This document shows positions 54,821 through 63,674 of a stretch of 64,000 nucleotides of DNA, one piece after another; the first letter of the stretch is position 1; each line of letters starts with the position of its first letter. The stretch is from Salipiger aestuarii (GTDB lineage: Bacteria; Pseudomonadota; Alphaproteobacteria; Rhodobacterales; Rhodobacteraceae): contig NZ_QLMG01000003.1 in NCBI RefSeq assembly GCF_003259905.1, forward strand, positions 62,001 to 126,000. The letters run 5' to 3'. The notes under the pieces were generated by a model. That model ran no database searches. It was not told the origin of the DNA and saw only the letters and a program-made list of their open reading frames with translations. A program made the position numbers and the translations under genes.

Positions 54821-55303
54821 TCAGCCGCCGACCGCAAGCACCGTCCCGGGTACGGCCAGCGCCGCCACGGCGCGCAGGTGGTCACGGCGAAACGCGATGC
54901 AGCCCTCGGTCGGATAGCCGGGCCGCCGCCACTGGTGCAGAAAGATCGCGGACCCGCGCCCCGGCGTCGCCTCGGGCCAGTTCCAATCGGTCAGAAGCAC
55001 GATGTCATACAGCGCATCCGCCCGGCGCATCGTCTCGTGACTGTGCGCATGAGGCGCCCGCACCAGGGTGTTGTAGGCCACATCGCGCTCATCGTCGGAC
55101 CACAGATCGCCCGGCCGGATTGGCCGCGCCCAGGGCGCGGGCGGCGCCACCCGGTCGGGGCGGTACAAGGTGGCGACGATGCGGTGCACACCAGCCGGCG
55201 TCGCACCATCACCCTCGCGCTTGTCACCTCGCACGCCACCACGCCCGATCGAACACGGCCAAAGCCGTCCGGCAAACCGCACCCCCATCGGCGTCAGAAC
55301 CAT
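54821..55303 (-). CDS. L,D-transpeptidase family protein
   Basis: A 160-residue YkuD-domain protein. The catalytic motif is FLHQWRRPGYPTEGCIAF, with the His and the Cys in the spacing expected for the HxxSxGC-type active site, though the usual Ser/Gly is altered to Thr-Glu. No signal peptide is visible, unlike many cross-linking enzymes, so a cytoplasmic or differently exported role is possible. The ATG overlaps the ribA stop (TGATG). Confidence 0.82.
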   Translation of the reverse strand: MVLTPMGVRFAGRLWPCSIGRGGVRGDKREGDGATPAGVHRIVATLYRPDRVAPPAPWARPIRPGDLWSDDERDVAYNTLVRAPHAHSHETMRRADALYDIVLLTDWNWPEATPGRGSAIFLHQWRRPGYPTEGCIAFRRDHLRAVAALAVPGTVLAVGG

Positions 55304-56391
55304 CACAGCAGATGCCCCGATTTGGCGGCCTTGGTGGCAAGATAGGCCTCGTTGAACGGGTTTTCCCCGACCCTCAGCGGCACACGTTCGGCCACCGAAA
55401 TGCCACAGCGTTCCATCATCGCGATCTTGGCAGGGTTGTTGGTCAGCAGGCGCACCCCGCCAAAGCCCATCCTGCGCAGGATCTCGGCGCCCAGCCGGAA
55501 ATCGCGCTCGTCATCCTCGAACCCCAGGCGGTGGTTGGCCTCGACCGTGTCGAACCCCTGATCCTGCAAGGCATAGGCCCGCATCTTGTTGGCAAGCCCG
55601 ATGCCACGCCCCTCCTGGTTGAGATACAGCAGCACGCCGCTGCCCTCCTGCCCCATCTTCGCCAGCGCGGCGTTCAGCTGCGGGCCGCAATCGCATTTCA
55701 ACGACCCCAGAAGATCGCCGGTGAAACAGGCCGAATGCAGCCGCGCCAGCACCGGCGCGCTACGGTCGGGGCGACCGATCTCGATGGCGTAATGCTCATC
55801 CGACCCGTCTTCGGGTCGAAAGATATGCAACCGGGCGTTTTCGGCGGCGCGCAGCGGCACACGGGCCGACACCACATGATCCAGCCGGGCCAGCGTCAGC
55901 AGGTAAGGCGCCGCCTCGATAGCGTCGATCCGCGTCAGCACCGACCGAAGCGCCACTCCGCGCGGATCGCTCACCGGCACCACCAGCGCGGCGGGCAGCA
56001 GCCGCGCCGATTTCGTCAGGGTGATGGCCAGCCGGTGCAACGTGGCATTGCCCTCGCGCCGCGTCGTCAAAGGCCCCTTCATCGGCTTTGTCAGGTCGTC
56101 CTTGGGATCGGCAAGCCCCTGTACCGCCGCCATGTCCGCACGCCTGGGCAGCACCACGCGCGCCACATCGCCATCGTAGGCCCGTGCCTTGAGCGTCTCG
56201 GCCCGACGCGCGGTCAGCACCAGATCGACCTCGCCTTCCCGGCGGAACCGTTGCAGCCGCGCCTGCGACCCCGTCTCGGCAGCCATCACCAGCACACCCT
56301 CGTCCCCGCCGGTCAGAACCACCGGCACCCCCATGCGCAGATCGGCGCGGGCGCGGGCAAGAAGTTCCATAAGGCTCGGGGCAAGGGACAT
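55303..56391 (-). CDS. ribA: GTP cyclohydrolase II
   Basis: First enzyme of riboflavin synthesis. The C-terminal 200 residues hold the catalytic domain: Cys ligands in CFTGDLLGSLKCDCG, LYLNQEGRGIGLANKMRAY, and DFRLGAEILRRMGFGGVRLLTNNPAK. The N-terminal 160 residues are an additional domain, of the kind often present in alphaproteobacterial RibA. The start chosen gives MSLAPSLMELLARARAD; the open frame upstream is not family-like. Stop overlaps the L,D-transpeptidase start; divergent from the response regulator. Confidence 0.9.
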   Translation of the reverse strand: MSLAPSLMELLARARADLRMGVPVVLTGGDEGVLVMAAETGSQARLQRFRREGEVDLVLTARRAETLKARAYDGDVARVVLPRRADMAAVQGLADPKDDLTKPMKGPLTTRREGNATLHRLAITLTKSARLLPAALVVPVSDPRGVALRSVLTRIDAIEAAPYLLTLARLDHVVSARVPLRAAENARLHIFRPEDGSDEHYAIEIGRPDRSAPVLARLHSACFTGDLLGSLKCDCGPQLNAALAKMGQEGSGVLLYLNQEGRGIGLANKMRAYALQDQGFDTVEANHRLGFEDDERDFRLGAEILRRMGFGGVRLLTNNPAKIAMMERCGISVAERVPLRVGENPFNEAYLATKAAKSGHLL

Positions 56392-56571
56392 GACGGATCT
56401 TTCGAGGCGGATCATTCGGGCGACCGTTTCGGGCCGACACTGAAACAAAGCAGCCCCGAACCTGTAACAAAAGCCCAACGGCAACACGAGGGCGTGAGTC
56501 AGGTGCAGCAAAACTTGCCCACACGCAACGGTGTTTCCATGTGAAGGTCAAACGAGACAAGGACACGACAC

Positions 56572-57258
56572 ATGCCCCAGATCAAAAACATCCTGCTGGT
56601 CGACGATGACGACGACCTGCGCGAGGCGCTCGCCGAGCAACTGATCATGACCGAAGATTTCGAGGTGTTCGAAGCCGAGAACGGCACCGCCGCCATGTCT
56701 CGCGTCAAGGAACAGAATTACGAACTGATCATCCTTGATGTCGGCCTGCCCGACACCGACGGGCGCGAGCTGTGCAAGCTGATGCGCAAGCAGGGCGTCA
56801 AGGCTCCGATCATCATGCTCACCGGCCACGACACCGATGCCGACACCATCCTTGGCCTCGATGCAGGCGCGAACGACTACGTCACCAAGCCGTTCAAATT
56901 CCCGGTCCTGCTGGCCCGAATCCGCGCCCAGCTGCGCCAGCACGAACAATCCGAAGATGCGGTGTTCACCGTCGGGCCCTACAGCTTCAAACCGGCGATG
57001 AAGCTTTTGATCACCGAGGACGACCGCAAGATCCGCCTGACGGAAAAGGAGACGAGCATCCTCAAGTTCCTGTACCGCTCGACCGAAGGCGTGGTGCCCC
57101 GCGACATCCTGCTGCACGAGGTCTGGGGCTATAACGCCGGCGTCACGACCCATACACTGGAAACCCACATCTATCGCCTGCGGCAAAAGATCGAACCCGA
57201 TCCATCGAATGCGCGTATTCTGGTGACGGAATCCGGAGGGTACCGGTTGGTCTCCTGA
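56572..57258 (+). CDS. OmpR-family response regulator, CenR-like
   Basis: A 228-residue regulator: receiver domain with LLVDDDDDLREAL, phospho-acceptor Asp in LIILDVGLPDTDGRE, TGHDTDADTILGLDAGANDYVTKPFKF, and a winged helix with RLTEKETSILKFLYRS and HTLETHIYRLRQKIE. The ADTILGLDAGANDYVTKPFKF-type block resembles alphaproteobacterial CenR, an envelope regulator that is essential in some species; this is a similarity-based suggestion. No kinase gene is nearby. AAGGAC lies before the start. Confidence 0.88.
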   Translation: MPQIKNILLVDDDDDLREALAEQLIMTEDFEVFEAENGTAAMSRVKEQNYELIILDVGLPDTDGRELCKLMRKQGVKAPIIMLTGHDTDADTILGLDAGANDYVTKPFKFPVLLARIRAQLRQHEQSEDAVFTVGPYSFKPAMKLLITEDDRKIRLTEKETSILKFLYRSTEGVVPRDILLHEVWGYNAGVTTHTLETHIYRLRQKIEPDPSNARILVTESGGYRLVS

Positions 57259-57299
57259 CCCGGAACGACCACCTGGCCGGTCGGTCCGGCCTGCCTCCG

Positions 57300-57363
57300 G
57301 CGGGAGTTTGGCGGGAGTTTAAGGGCAAGATGAAGACGCGGTGCGGCGCCCTGGCTTCATCTT
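57300..57363. repeat. Long REP-like inverted repeat
   Basis: Arms GGAGTTTAA plus GGCAAGATGAAG and their complement CTTCATCTTGCC plus TTAAACTCC form an about 21-bp stem with a 1-2 nt bulge, around a loop of about 19 nt. CCTCCGGCGGGAGT precedes it. Sequences of the form CTTCATCTTGCC near gene ends recur in Rhodobacteraceae genomes. Confidence 0.65.
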
Positions 57364-57950
57364 GCCGGTTAAACTCCGGGGGGCCCGAAGGGCGGGGGCA
57401 GCGCCCCCTCCGGCACCAATCGAGAAAAGCAGCGCCTGGGCAAGAGCGCCCTTCATCGGTACCGCCCGGACACATGGCGGCGCGGCGCCGATCGGCCTGG
57501 CACCGAACCGCCCGTCCATTGAATCTGGCCGGGCCTGGGGGGAAACGGCCGCTTGCGGACTGCGCTTCAGACGTCAGGCGAGGAACAGATCAGTCGCGAC
57601 CATGGCGCCCCCAGGCCATGGAAATATGCCCCAGCCCCGCGCGCCACCCCGGGTTCGGGACCGGGGCCAAAAACGTTTGGCGGCAGGCGGCGGCCCCGCG
57701 CGATCATCCGCCCGCGGGCGGCAAGCATTTATAGTGTCTGGTATATCGGACGGCATGGGTCGGAACGGATACGCGCGGCCCGGGGCATTCCCCCACGCCG
57801 ACAGCATAGCCTTTGCGGTGAGACCCGATGCGCTGGCGGTCTTGGCCGTGTTCCCTTTCGTTACAGACACGAAACATATCCGTGGAATCAGCGACCGGCG
57901 AACTTCCGCTTCGAGCGAAATCACAAACGGATTGCAATGACGAGCATGGG

Positions 57951-58040
57951 GCTTAGATACGGGGTATCCCGTTGCATGTGCGGGTCCTCACATGCACCTC
58001 CCTGTTGGACCTGGCCGGGCTTCACGCCCGGCCTTTTTTG
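57951..58040 (+). ncRNA. Candidate small RNA with intrinsic terminator
   Basis: Three consecutive hairpins end in a textbook terminator. The first is ACGGG/CCCGT (57959-57972). The second is GCATGTG/CACATGC with loop CGGGTCCT (57974-57995). A single-stranded ACCTCCCTGTTGGACCT follows, then GGCCGGGC/GCCCGGCC with six T (58013-58039). TTGCAA and a weak TTAGAT upstream could be a promoter (57932-57958). No coding frame fits. The free CCUCCCU could pair with Shine-Dalgarno sequences. Confidence 0.5.
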
Positions 58041-58845
58041 TCTCGGACAACCGACCTGCACCCGACCGCTCAAACCGGCGCCTACGGGGCATGGGCAGAG
58101 ACCATCCCGAAAGCCGAAAAACAGGTCGGGCCCCGGAATCCCCCCGAGGCCCGTTGGCGGCGTTGGTCCGTGAGCGGCGCCGCCGTGTCACGTTTCATCA
58201 AAAATGTCATGGAAATGTTAAGAAATTGCAAACTTTAGAGATACCGTCCGCTTTTTTGGACTATCCAACGCCTGTGCCAAACCACACACGGGCTCGAAAA
58301 ACACCGCATTTGCCACCGCTACGCTCACCGTTCATGACCGTAGATGACCGCGCTGACAACGGAGGAAGAGCGTCACGCGTTCCATCGCTGGCCGCTCCGC
58401 CGTCCTGAGTTCGAGGCTGCGGCAGATGGTATTGCGCACAGCTGCTGGCGGCGGGGTCCGGTACACCATCGCCGTGCCCGCGCCGGGGACGGCCGTGCCG
58501 AGCAGGCCCACCTACCCCCGGCGCGGGCTTCGGGGGGCGGCGGAGCCGAGGAACCGCGGCCGCACATGGCTGGCCGCCGGTCATTCGGGCCGCCGAAGTG
58601 CGACCCTCAAGCGCCTTCGGACGATGCCACCGTCGAAAACGCAAACACCTGTGCCGTCAGATCCGCGCCGCAGCCATGAACGCGCCGCCCCCGCGCGGGG
58701 GCGCCAGAGGCTGATCGTCTGCGGGTATGCCCCGGTGTCGCCCACGTCCGCCGAAGATCGCGAAGCGTGGACAGCCCCCGGCCATCGCGATTTGCGCTCT
58801 CCCCCCGGGCGGCACCATTGCAAAATCACGTCACCCTCACGCAAC

Positions 58846-58878
58846 GAAAAACGCCCCGGCGTTGCGGCCGGGGCGTTC
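58846..58878 (-). terminator. Rho-independent terminator of pnp
   Basis: On the minus strand, AACGCCCCGGC and GCCGGGGCGTT pair around a 6-nt loop, followed by TTTTTC, 23 nt after the pnp stop. Confidence 0.88.
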
Positions 58879-58900
58879 CATGTCCTCAAAACCCTTGGGT

Positions 58901-61045
58901 TTACTCGGCGTCTTCGGTCTTGCGCGCCTCGGGCGCGATCTCTTCGCCGGTTTCCTGATCGACCATCTTCATCGCCAGACGCACCTTGCCGCGATCATCG
59001 AAGCCAAGCAGCTTGACGTAGACTTCCTGGCCTTCCTTCAACACGTCCGACGGATGGTTCAGGCGGCGGTTTTCGATCTGGCTGACATGCACAAGGCCGT
59101 CACGCTTGCCGAAAAAGTTGACGAAGGCGCCGAAATCGACGATCTTCACGACCTTGCCCTTGTAGACCTTGTTTTCCTCGGGCTCGGCCACGATCGAATA
59201 GATCATGTCGTACGCCTTCTGGATGGCCTCGCCGTTGGCGGAGGCGATCTTGATCACGCCATCGTCGTTGATGTCGACCTTGGCGCCGGACATCTCGACG
59301 ATCTCGCGGATGACCTTGCCGCCCGAACCGATCACTTCACGGATCTTGTCGGTGGGGATCTGCATGGTCTCGATGCGCGGCGCGTGGACGCTGAATTCGC
59401 CCGCTTCGGTCATCGCCTTGGACATTTCGGACAGGATGTGCAGCCGGCCAGCCTTGGCCTGCGACAACGCCTGCTTCATGATCTCGGGGGTGATGCCCGC
59501 GACCTTGATGTCCATCTGCAACGAAGTGATGCCGTTTTCGGTACCCGCAACCTTGAAGTCCATGTCGCCGAGGTGATCCTCGTCGCCAAGGATGTCGGTC
59601 AGAACGGCGTATTCGCCATCATCTTCCAGCACGAGGCCCATGGCCACACCGGCCACCGGCGCCTTGAGCGGAACGCCCGCGTCCATCATCGACAGCGAGC
59701 CGCCGCAGACCGACGCCATCGAGGACGAGCCGTTGGATTCGGTGATCTCGGACACGATGCGGATGGTGTAGGGGAAATCGGTCGGGGCCGGCAGAACCGC
59801 CTGAAGCGCGCGCCACGCCAGCTTGCCGTGGCCGATTTCGCGGCGACCGGGGCTGCCCACGCGGCCCACTTCGCCGACCGAATAGGGCGGGAAGTTATAA
59901 TGCAGCATGAAGTTGGATTTGAAGTTGCCGTGCAGCGCGTCGATGAACTGTTCGTCGTCGCCGGTGCCCAACGTGGTCACGACCAGCGCCTGGGTTTCGC
60001 CACGGGTGAACAGCGACGACCCATGCGTGCGCGGCAGAACCTTGGTTTCCGACACGATGGGGCGCACCTGATCCAGCGCACGCCCGTCGATGCGGCGCTT
60101 GTTGCGGACCACATCGGCGCGCAGAACTGTCGATTCCAGCTTTTTCAGCGCCGAACCGAGGTTGGCATCGGCCAGCTGCTCTTCGGACAGCTGCGTCTTG
60201 ATCTCGTCCTTGGCGGCCGACACGGCGGCTACGCGCGCCTGCTTGTCGGTGATCGCGTAGGCGGCGCGCATCTTGTCTTCGCCAATGCCTTTCACCACGC
60301 CGAACAGTTCGGAATAGTCGGGCGCCTGGAAGTTGAACGGCTCTTTCGCGGCGTCTTCGGCAAGGCTGATAATCAGGTCGATAACCGGCTGGATCTGCTC
60401 ATGCGCGAATACGACGGCGCCGAGCATTTCCTCTTCGGTCAGCTCATAGGCTTCGGATTCGACCATCATCACGGCGTCCTTGGTGCCCGCGACAACCAGA
60501 TCGAGACGCTGTTCGGGGTTGTTGCGCAGCCCCTGCATGTCGTCGACGGTCGGGTTCAGGATGTAATCGCCATCCTCGAAACCGACGCGGCAACCCGCGA
60601 TCGGGCCCATGAAGGGCACGCCCGAAATGGTCAGTGCGGCCGAGGCGGCGATCATCGCGACGATATCGGGGTCGTTGACCAGATCGTGGCTCAGCACGGT
60701 GCACATCACCAGCACCTCGTGCTTGAAACCCGACACGAACAACGGGCGGATCGGACGGTCGATCAGGCGGGCGGTCAGCGTTTCCTTTTCGGTCGGCCGC
60801 GCCTCGCGCTTGAAAAAGCCGCCCGGCACTTTACCGGCGGCGTAATATTTTTCCTGATAATGGACGGTCAGCGGAAAGAAATCCTGACCCGGCTTGGGCT
60901 CCTTGGCAAAGGTCACGTTGGCCATGACCGAGGTTTCGCCCAAAGTGGCGATCACGGTGCCGTCGGCCTGACGGGCAACCTTGCCGGTTTCCAGAGTGAG
61001 GGTTTCTTCGCCCCACTGCATGGTTTTCTTGGAGATGTTGAACAT
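58901..61045 (-). CDS. pnp: Polyribonucleotide nucleotidyltransferase
   Basis: Phosphorolytic 3'-5' exoribonuclease of the RNA degradosome. The 714-residue protein, from [21 protein letters not shown] after AGGAT, has two RNase PH cores (first with [15 protein letters not shown] and [11 protein letters not shown]; second with [19 protein letters not shown] and [21 protein letters not shown]), a KH domain ([22 protein letters not shown]) and a C-terminal S1 domain ([28 protein letters not shown]). rpsO lies upstream on the same strand, but an antiporter gene on the opposite strand separates them. Confidence 0.97.
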   Translation of the reverse strand: MFNISKKTMQWGEETLTLETGKVARQADGTVIATLGETSVMANVTFAKEPKPGQDFFPLTVHYQEKYYAAGKVPGGFFKREARPTEKETLTARLIDRPIRPLFVSGFKHEVLVMCTVLSHDLVNDPDIVAMIAASAALTISGVPFMGPIAGCRVGFEDGDYILNPTVDDMQGLRNNPEQRLDLVVAGTKDAVMMVESEAYELTEEEMLGAVVFAHEQIQPVIDLIISLAEDAAKEPFNFQAPDYSELFGVVKGIGEDKMRAAYAITDKQARVAAVSAAKDEIKTQLSEEQLADANLGSALKKLESTVLRADVVRNKRRIDGRALDQVRPIVSETKVLPRTHGSSLFTRGETQALVVTTLGTGDDEQFIDALHGNFKSNFMLHYNFPPYSVGEVGRVGSPGRREIGHGKLAWRALQAVLPAPTDFPYTIRIVSEITESNGSSSMASVCGGSLSMMDAGVPLKAPVAGVAMGLVLEDDGEYAVLTDILGDEDHLGDMDFKVAGTENGITSLQMDIKVAGITPEIMKQALSQAKAGRLHILSEMSKAMTEAGEFSVHAPRIETMQIPTDKIREVIGSGGKVIREIVEMSGAKVDINDDGVIKIASANGEAIQKAYDMIYSIVAEPEENKVYKGKVVKIVDFGAFVNFFGKRDGLVHVSQIENRRLNHPSDVLKEGQEVYVKLLGFDDRGKVRLAMKMVDQETGEEIAPEARKTEDAE

Positions 61046-61395
61046 TTTCGTATCCTGTAAGGGAGCACTCGCGGGCCTTCCCGCGTCTCCCGTTTTCATG
61101 GCGGCCCCATTGCCGCCTCCCCCTGATCCTCTTGCACGCGCCCGGGGGCTGGAAGCGTCACGTCTCAGATGTGGGGGCCATACAGCGTTTCGCGCTGGAA
61201 GAAAAGAAAAACCCTCGTGTTTCATGGCCCCGAACCCCCTGCGCCCGATCCCAAAGACCGGACTGACGCGGCGCGCGCCATCTGTCACGATAGCCGACGG
61301 AAAAGCTGCCCGCCGATGTTGCCGCGCCCGGGCTTGCCCTTTTCGCCCCGGCTGCCATGTGGAAACCCTGTACCCTCACCATGTCGGGATGTCAC

Positions 61396-62637
61396 ATGAC
61401 CGTCTTTCAGATCGCTTCGCTGCTGATCGTCCTTGCGGGGGCCTTTGGCGCCATCAACCATTTCGTGTTTCGCCTGCCGTCGTCGATCGGCATCCTGCTG
61501 GTGTCGCTGTGCGCGTCCTTCGTGCTGCTGATCGTCGACCGGCTGTTCGCACTGGACCTGGCAGACCTGATCCGCAGCCAACTGCTGGAGATCGACTTTT
61601 CCGACACCCTGCTGGAAGGCGTGCTGGGGCTGCTGCTGTTTGCCGGGGCGCTGCACATCAAGCTGTCCGATCTGCGTACGGTCTGGGTGCCGGTGCTGCT
61701 GATGGCGACGCTGGGCGTGGTGCTGTCCACGGCGATCGTCGGGGTCGGGTTTTCCTGGCTGACGGGGGCACCGCTGGGAATCGCGCTGGTGTTCGGTGCG
61801 CTGATCTCGCCCACCGATCCGGTGGCGGTGCTGGGGGTGCTGGGCGGCTCGGGGCTGGACAAGACGCTGGAAACCCAGATCGCCGGGGAAAGCCTGTTCA
61901 ACGATGGCGTCGGCTATGTCGTTTACCTGATTCTGGTGGGGCTGGCGTGGCCCGCCACGGCGCATGGCACCGGGGATACCGGGGTGATCGCCGCGCTGGA
62001 ACTGTTCGTGCAGGAAGCTCTGGGAGGAGCGCTTCTGGGCGTCGTGCTGGGCTGGCTGGTGTTTCGCGTCATGCGCCACATCGACGATTATCCGCTGGAG
62101 GTTCTGCTGACGCTGGGGCTTGCCTTTGGCGGCTATGAACTGGCGCAGGCGCTGCATGTGTCAGGCCCCATCATGGCCGTGTGCGCCGGGCTGCTGATCG
62201 GCGATGTCGGCGCCCGCTACGGCATGAGCGAGGAAACCCGCAGATACGTCGATGCCTTCTGGGTGCTGGTGGATGAAATCCTGAACGCGCTGCTGTTCAT
62301 GATGATCGGCTTCGAAGTGTTTGCCGTCACGCTGGAGACAGACGTGCTGCTGGCGGGGGCGGCGTCGGTGGCGCTGGCGCTGGGGGCGCGGCTGATCGCC
62401 GTGGCGCTTCCGGTGCTCGCGCTGCGCCCTTTTCGCAGCCAGGTCAGGGGCGTGATCCCGATCATGACATGGGGCGGGCTCAAGGGCGGGATTTCGGTGG
62501 CGCTGGCTCTCGCCCTGCCCGCTGGCGAGTGGAAGCCGGTGATCCTGACGGCGACCTATGTGATCGTGGTGTTTTCCATCGTCGTGCAGGGGCTGAGCGT
62601 CGGCAAACTGGCCCGCGCCTTCGCGCATAAGGGCTGA
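61396..62637 (+). CDS. Na+/H+ antiporter (CPA1/NhaP type)
   Basis: A 413-residue polytopic membrane protein of the monovalent cation:proton antiporter-1 family. The ion-binding region is VFGALISPTDPVAVLGVLGG followed by ETQIAGESLFNDGVGYVVYL, the conserved PTDP and ESLxND motifs. About a dozen hydrophobic segments are visible, with no long cytoplasmic tail. It exchanges Na+ or K+ for protons. It is inserted, on the opposite strand, between rpsO and pnp, which are usually adjacent. The downstream ATG (MTVFQIASLL) is preferred. Confidence 0.9.
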   Translation: MTVFQIASLLIVLAGAFGAINHFVFRLPSSIGILLVSLCASFVLLIVDRLFALDLADLIRSQLLEIDFSDTLLEGVLGLLLFAGALHIKLSDLRTVWVPVLLMATLGVVLSTAIVGVGFSWLTGAPLGIALVFGALISPTDPVAVLGVLGGSGLDKTLETQIAGESLFNDGVGYVVYLILVGLAWPATAHGTGDTGVIAALELFVQEALGGALLGVVLGWLVFRVMRHIDDYPLEVLLTLGLAFGGYELAQALHVSGPIMAVCAGLLIGDVGARYGMSEETRRYVDAFWVLVDEILNALLFMMIGFEVFAVTLETDVLLAGAASVALALGARLIAVALPVLALRPFRSQVRGVIPIMTWGGLKGGISVALALALPAGEWKPVILTATYVIVVFSIVVQGLSVGKLARAFAHKG

Positions 62638-62643
62638 AACGCG

Positions 62644-62672
62644 AAACGCCCGCTTCGGAAAAGCGGGCGTTT
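62644..62672. terminator. Bidirectional terminator between antiporter and rpsO
   Basis: AAACGCCCGCTT pairs exactly with AAGCGGGCGTTT around a 5-nt loop, 6 nt after the antiporter stop and 33 nt after the rpsO stop on the other strand. Short T runs on each strand. Confidence 0.75.
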
Positions 62673-62705
62673 GCGTAACCGGGTGTGGCGATGCGCCCCG
62701 GACGT

Positions 62706-62975
62706 TCAGCGGCGGATGCCGAGACGCTTGATCAGATCCTGATACCGGGCTTCTTCCTTGCCCTTGAGATAGTCCAGCAGCTTGCGGCGCTGTGCCACCA
62801 TCATCAGAAGGCCACGACGCGAGTGGTTGTCCTTCTTGTGGGTCTTGAAGTGTTCGGTCAGCGTGGTGATACGGCTGGTAAGGATGGCCACCTGAACTTC
62901 GGGCGAGCCGGTGTCGCCTTCCTTGGTGGCGTATTCCTTCATCAGGCGGTTCTTTTCTTCGACGGTGATCGACAT
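62706..62975 (-). CDS. rpsO: 30S ribosomal protein S15
   Basis: Primary rRNA-binding protein of the small subunit platform. The 89-residue protein is of standard length, from [23 protein letters not shown], with [21 protein letters not shown], and ends [12 protein letters not shown]. The AAGGAGAC ribosome site precedes the ATG. Confidence 0.98.
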   Translation of the reverse strand: MSITVEEKNRLMKEYATKEGDTGSPEVQVAILTSRITTLTEHFKTHKKDNHSRRGLLMMVAQRRKLLDYLKGKEEARYQDLIKRLGIRR

Positions 62976-63117
62976 CGGGGTCTCCTTATGGGTTTGTGTG
63001 AATGGCGCAAGCCGGGATGTCGTCCAGCAGGGCCCGTGGAGAGATCCGTCACGGCATGCCGCAGCGAATGCGCGCGTATAGGGCGATTCCGCGCGGTTGG
63101 CAAAGGGAAACCGCCGG

Positions 63118-63606
63118 TCAGGCGGCCAGCGCAGATGCCGTGCTTTCGCGCAGCAAGGCGATGTGATCCAGCGACGGCACAGTGTCGTCGGGCAAAGTGG
63201 CGACAGGCACACCGTCCAGCAGGATGTCGGTCATCCCCGGCCTGTCCGAAAGGCGCAGGCCAAGCATCGGCGGCGCCCCCCTGTCGCTGTCGTCCCAGAC
63301 CACGACAAGCCGGTCCCGTGCGGGATCAAACCCCGCCGCCCGGATCGGTTCCGGATCCGGCACGGCCGCATCTCCGCCCGGGGGCCGGTCCGGGCGCCCG
63401 TCAGAGGACCCGTCAGCGGCCCGGTCAGCGTGCCAATTCGGGGGCCAATTCGGGGGCAAGGCGGGCGCCGCAGACGCGCGCGGGCCGTTGGGATGGCCCA
63501 AGGCGAAAGGACCTCGCCCATCGCCGGCATTTCCCGCGCCCCGCATCCCGATCACTGCGACCGATCCCAGCACCATCATTCCCATCAGCCCGGCCAGCCA
63601 AAGCAT
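63118..63606 (-). CDS. Membrane-anchored protein of unknown function
   Basis: A 162-residue protein from an ATG with GGGGGA just upstream. One N-terminal hydrophobic segment ([20 protein letters not shown]) is followed by a low-complexity stretch of Gly, Pro, Asp and Arg (about residues 40-90), encoded by imperfect short repeats, and a C-terminal domain with [20 protein letters not shown] and [20 protein letters not shown]. It may be an envelope protein with a disordered linker. No family is recognised. A GTG 42 nt upstream is an alternative start. Confidence 0.6.
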   Translation of the reverse strand: MLWLAGLMGMMVLGSVAVIGMRGAGNAGDGRGPFALGHPNGPRASAAPALPPNWPPNWHADRAADGSSDGRPDRPPGGDAAVPDPEPIRAAGFDPARDRLVVVWDDSDRGAPPMLGLRLSDRPGMTDILLDGVPVATLPDDTVPSLDHIALLRESTASALAA

Positions 63607-63674
63607 GAGTTCCCCCGATACGCCACTGTCACGCCCCGACTCTGACACCCAAAGGTAAACATGCCCGCAACGGA

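Larger units (their letters stand above)
57259..58845. other. Gene-poor stretch between the CenR-like gene and pnp
   Basis: About 1.6 kb without a convincing protein gene on either strand. The open frames lack ribosome sites, domains and consistent codon use. It holds a REP-like inverted repeat (57300-57363), a candidate small RNA (57951-58040), and an AT-rich, promoter-like segment near 58195-58260. It could be an RNA-rich regulatory region or degraded sequence. Confidence 0.5.

Noticed and set aside
58344-58679. A 111-codon plus-strand frame upstream of pnp's end
   Set aside because: Starts well (MTALTTEEER) but lacks a ribosome site and soon becomes Arg/Gly/Ala low-complexity sequence in several frames.
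63360-63480. Short repeats as a mobile or CRISPR-like element
   Set aside because: They are imperfect codon-level repeats encoding the Gly/Pro/Asp/Arg linker of the protein at 63118-63606.
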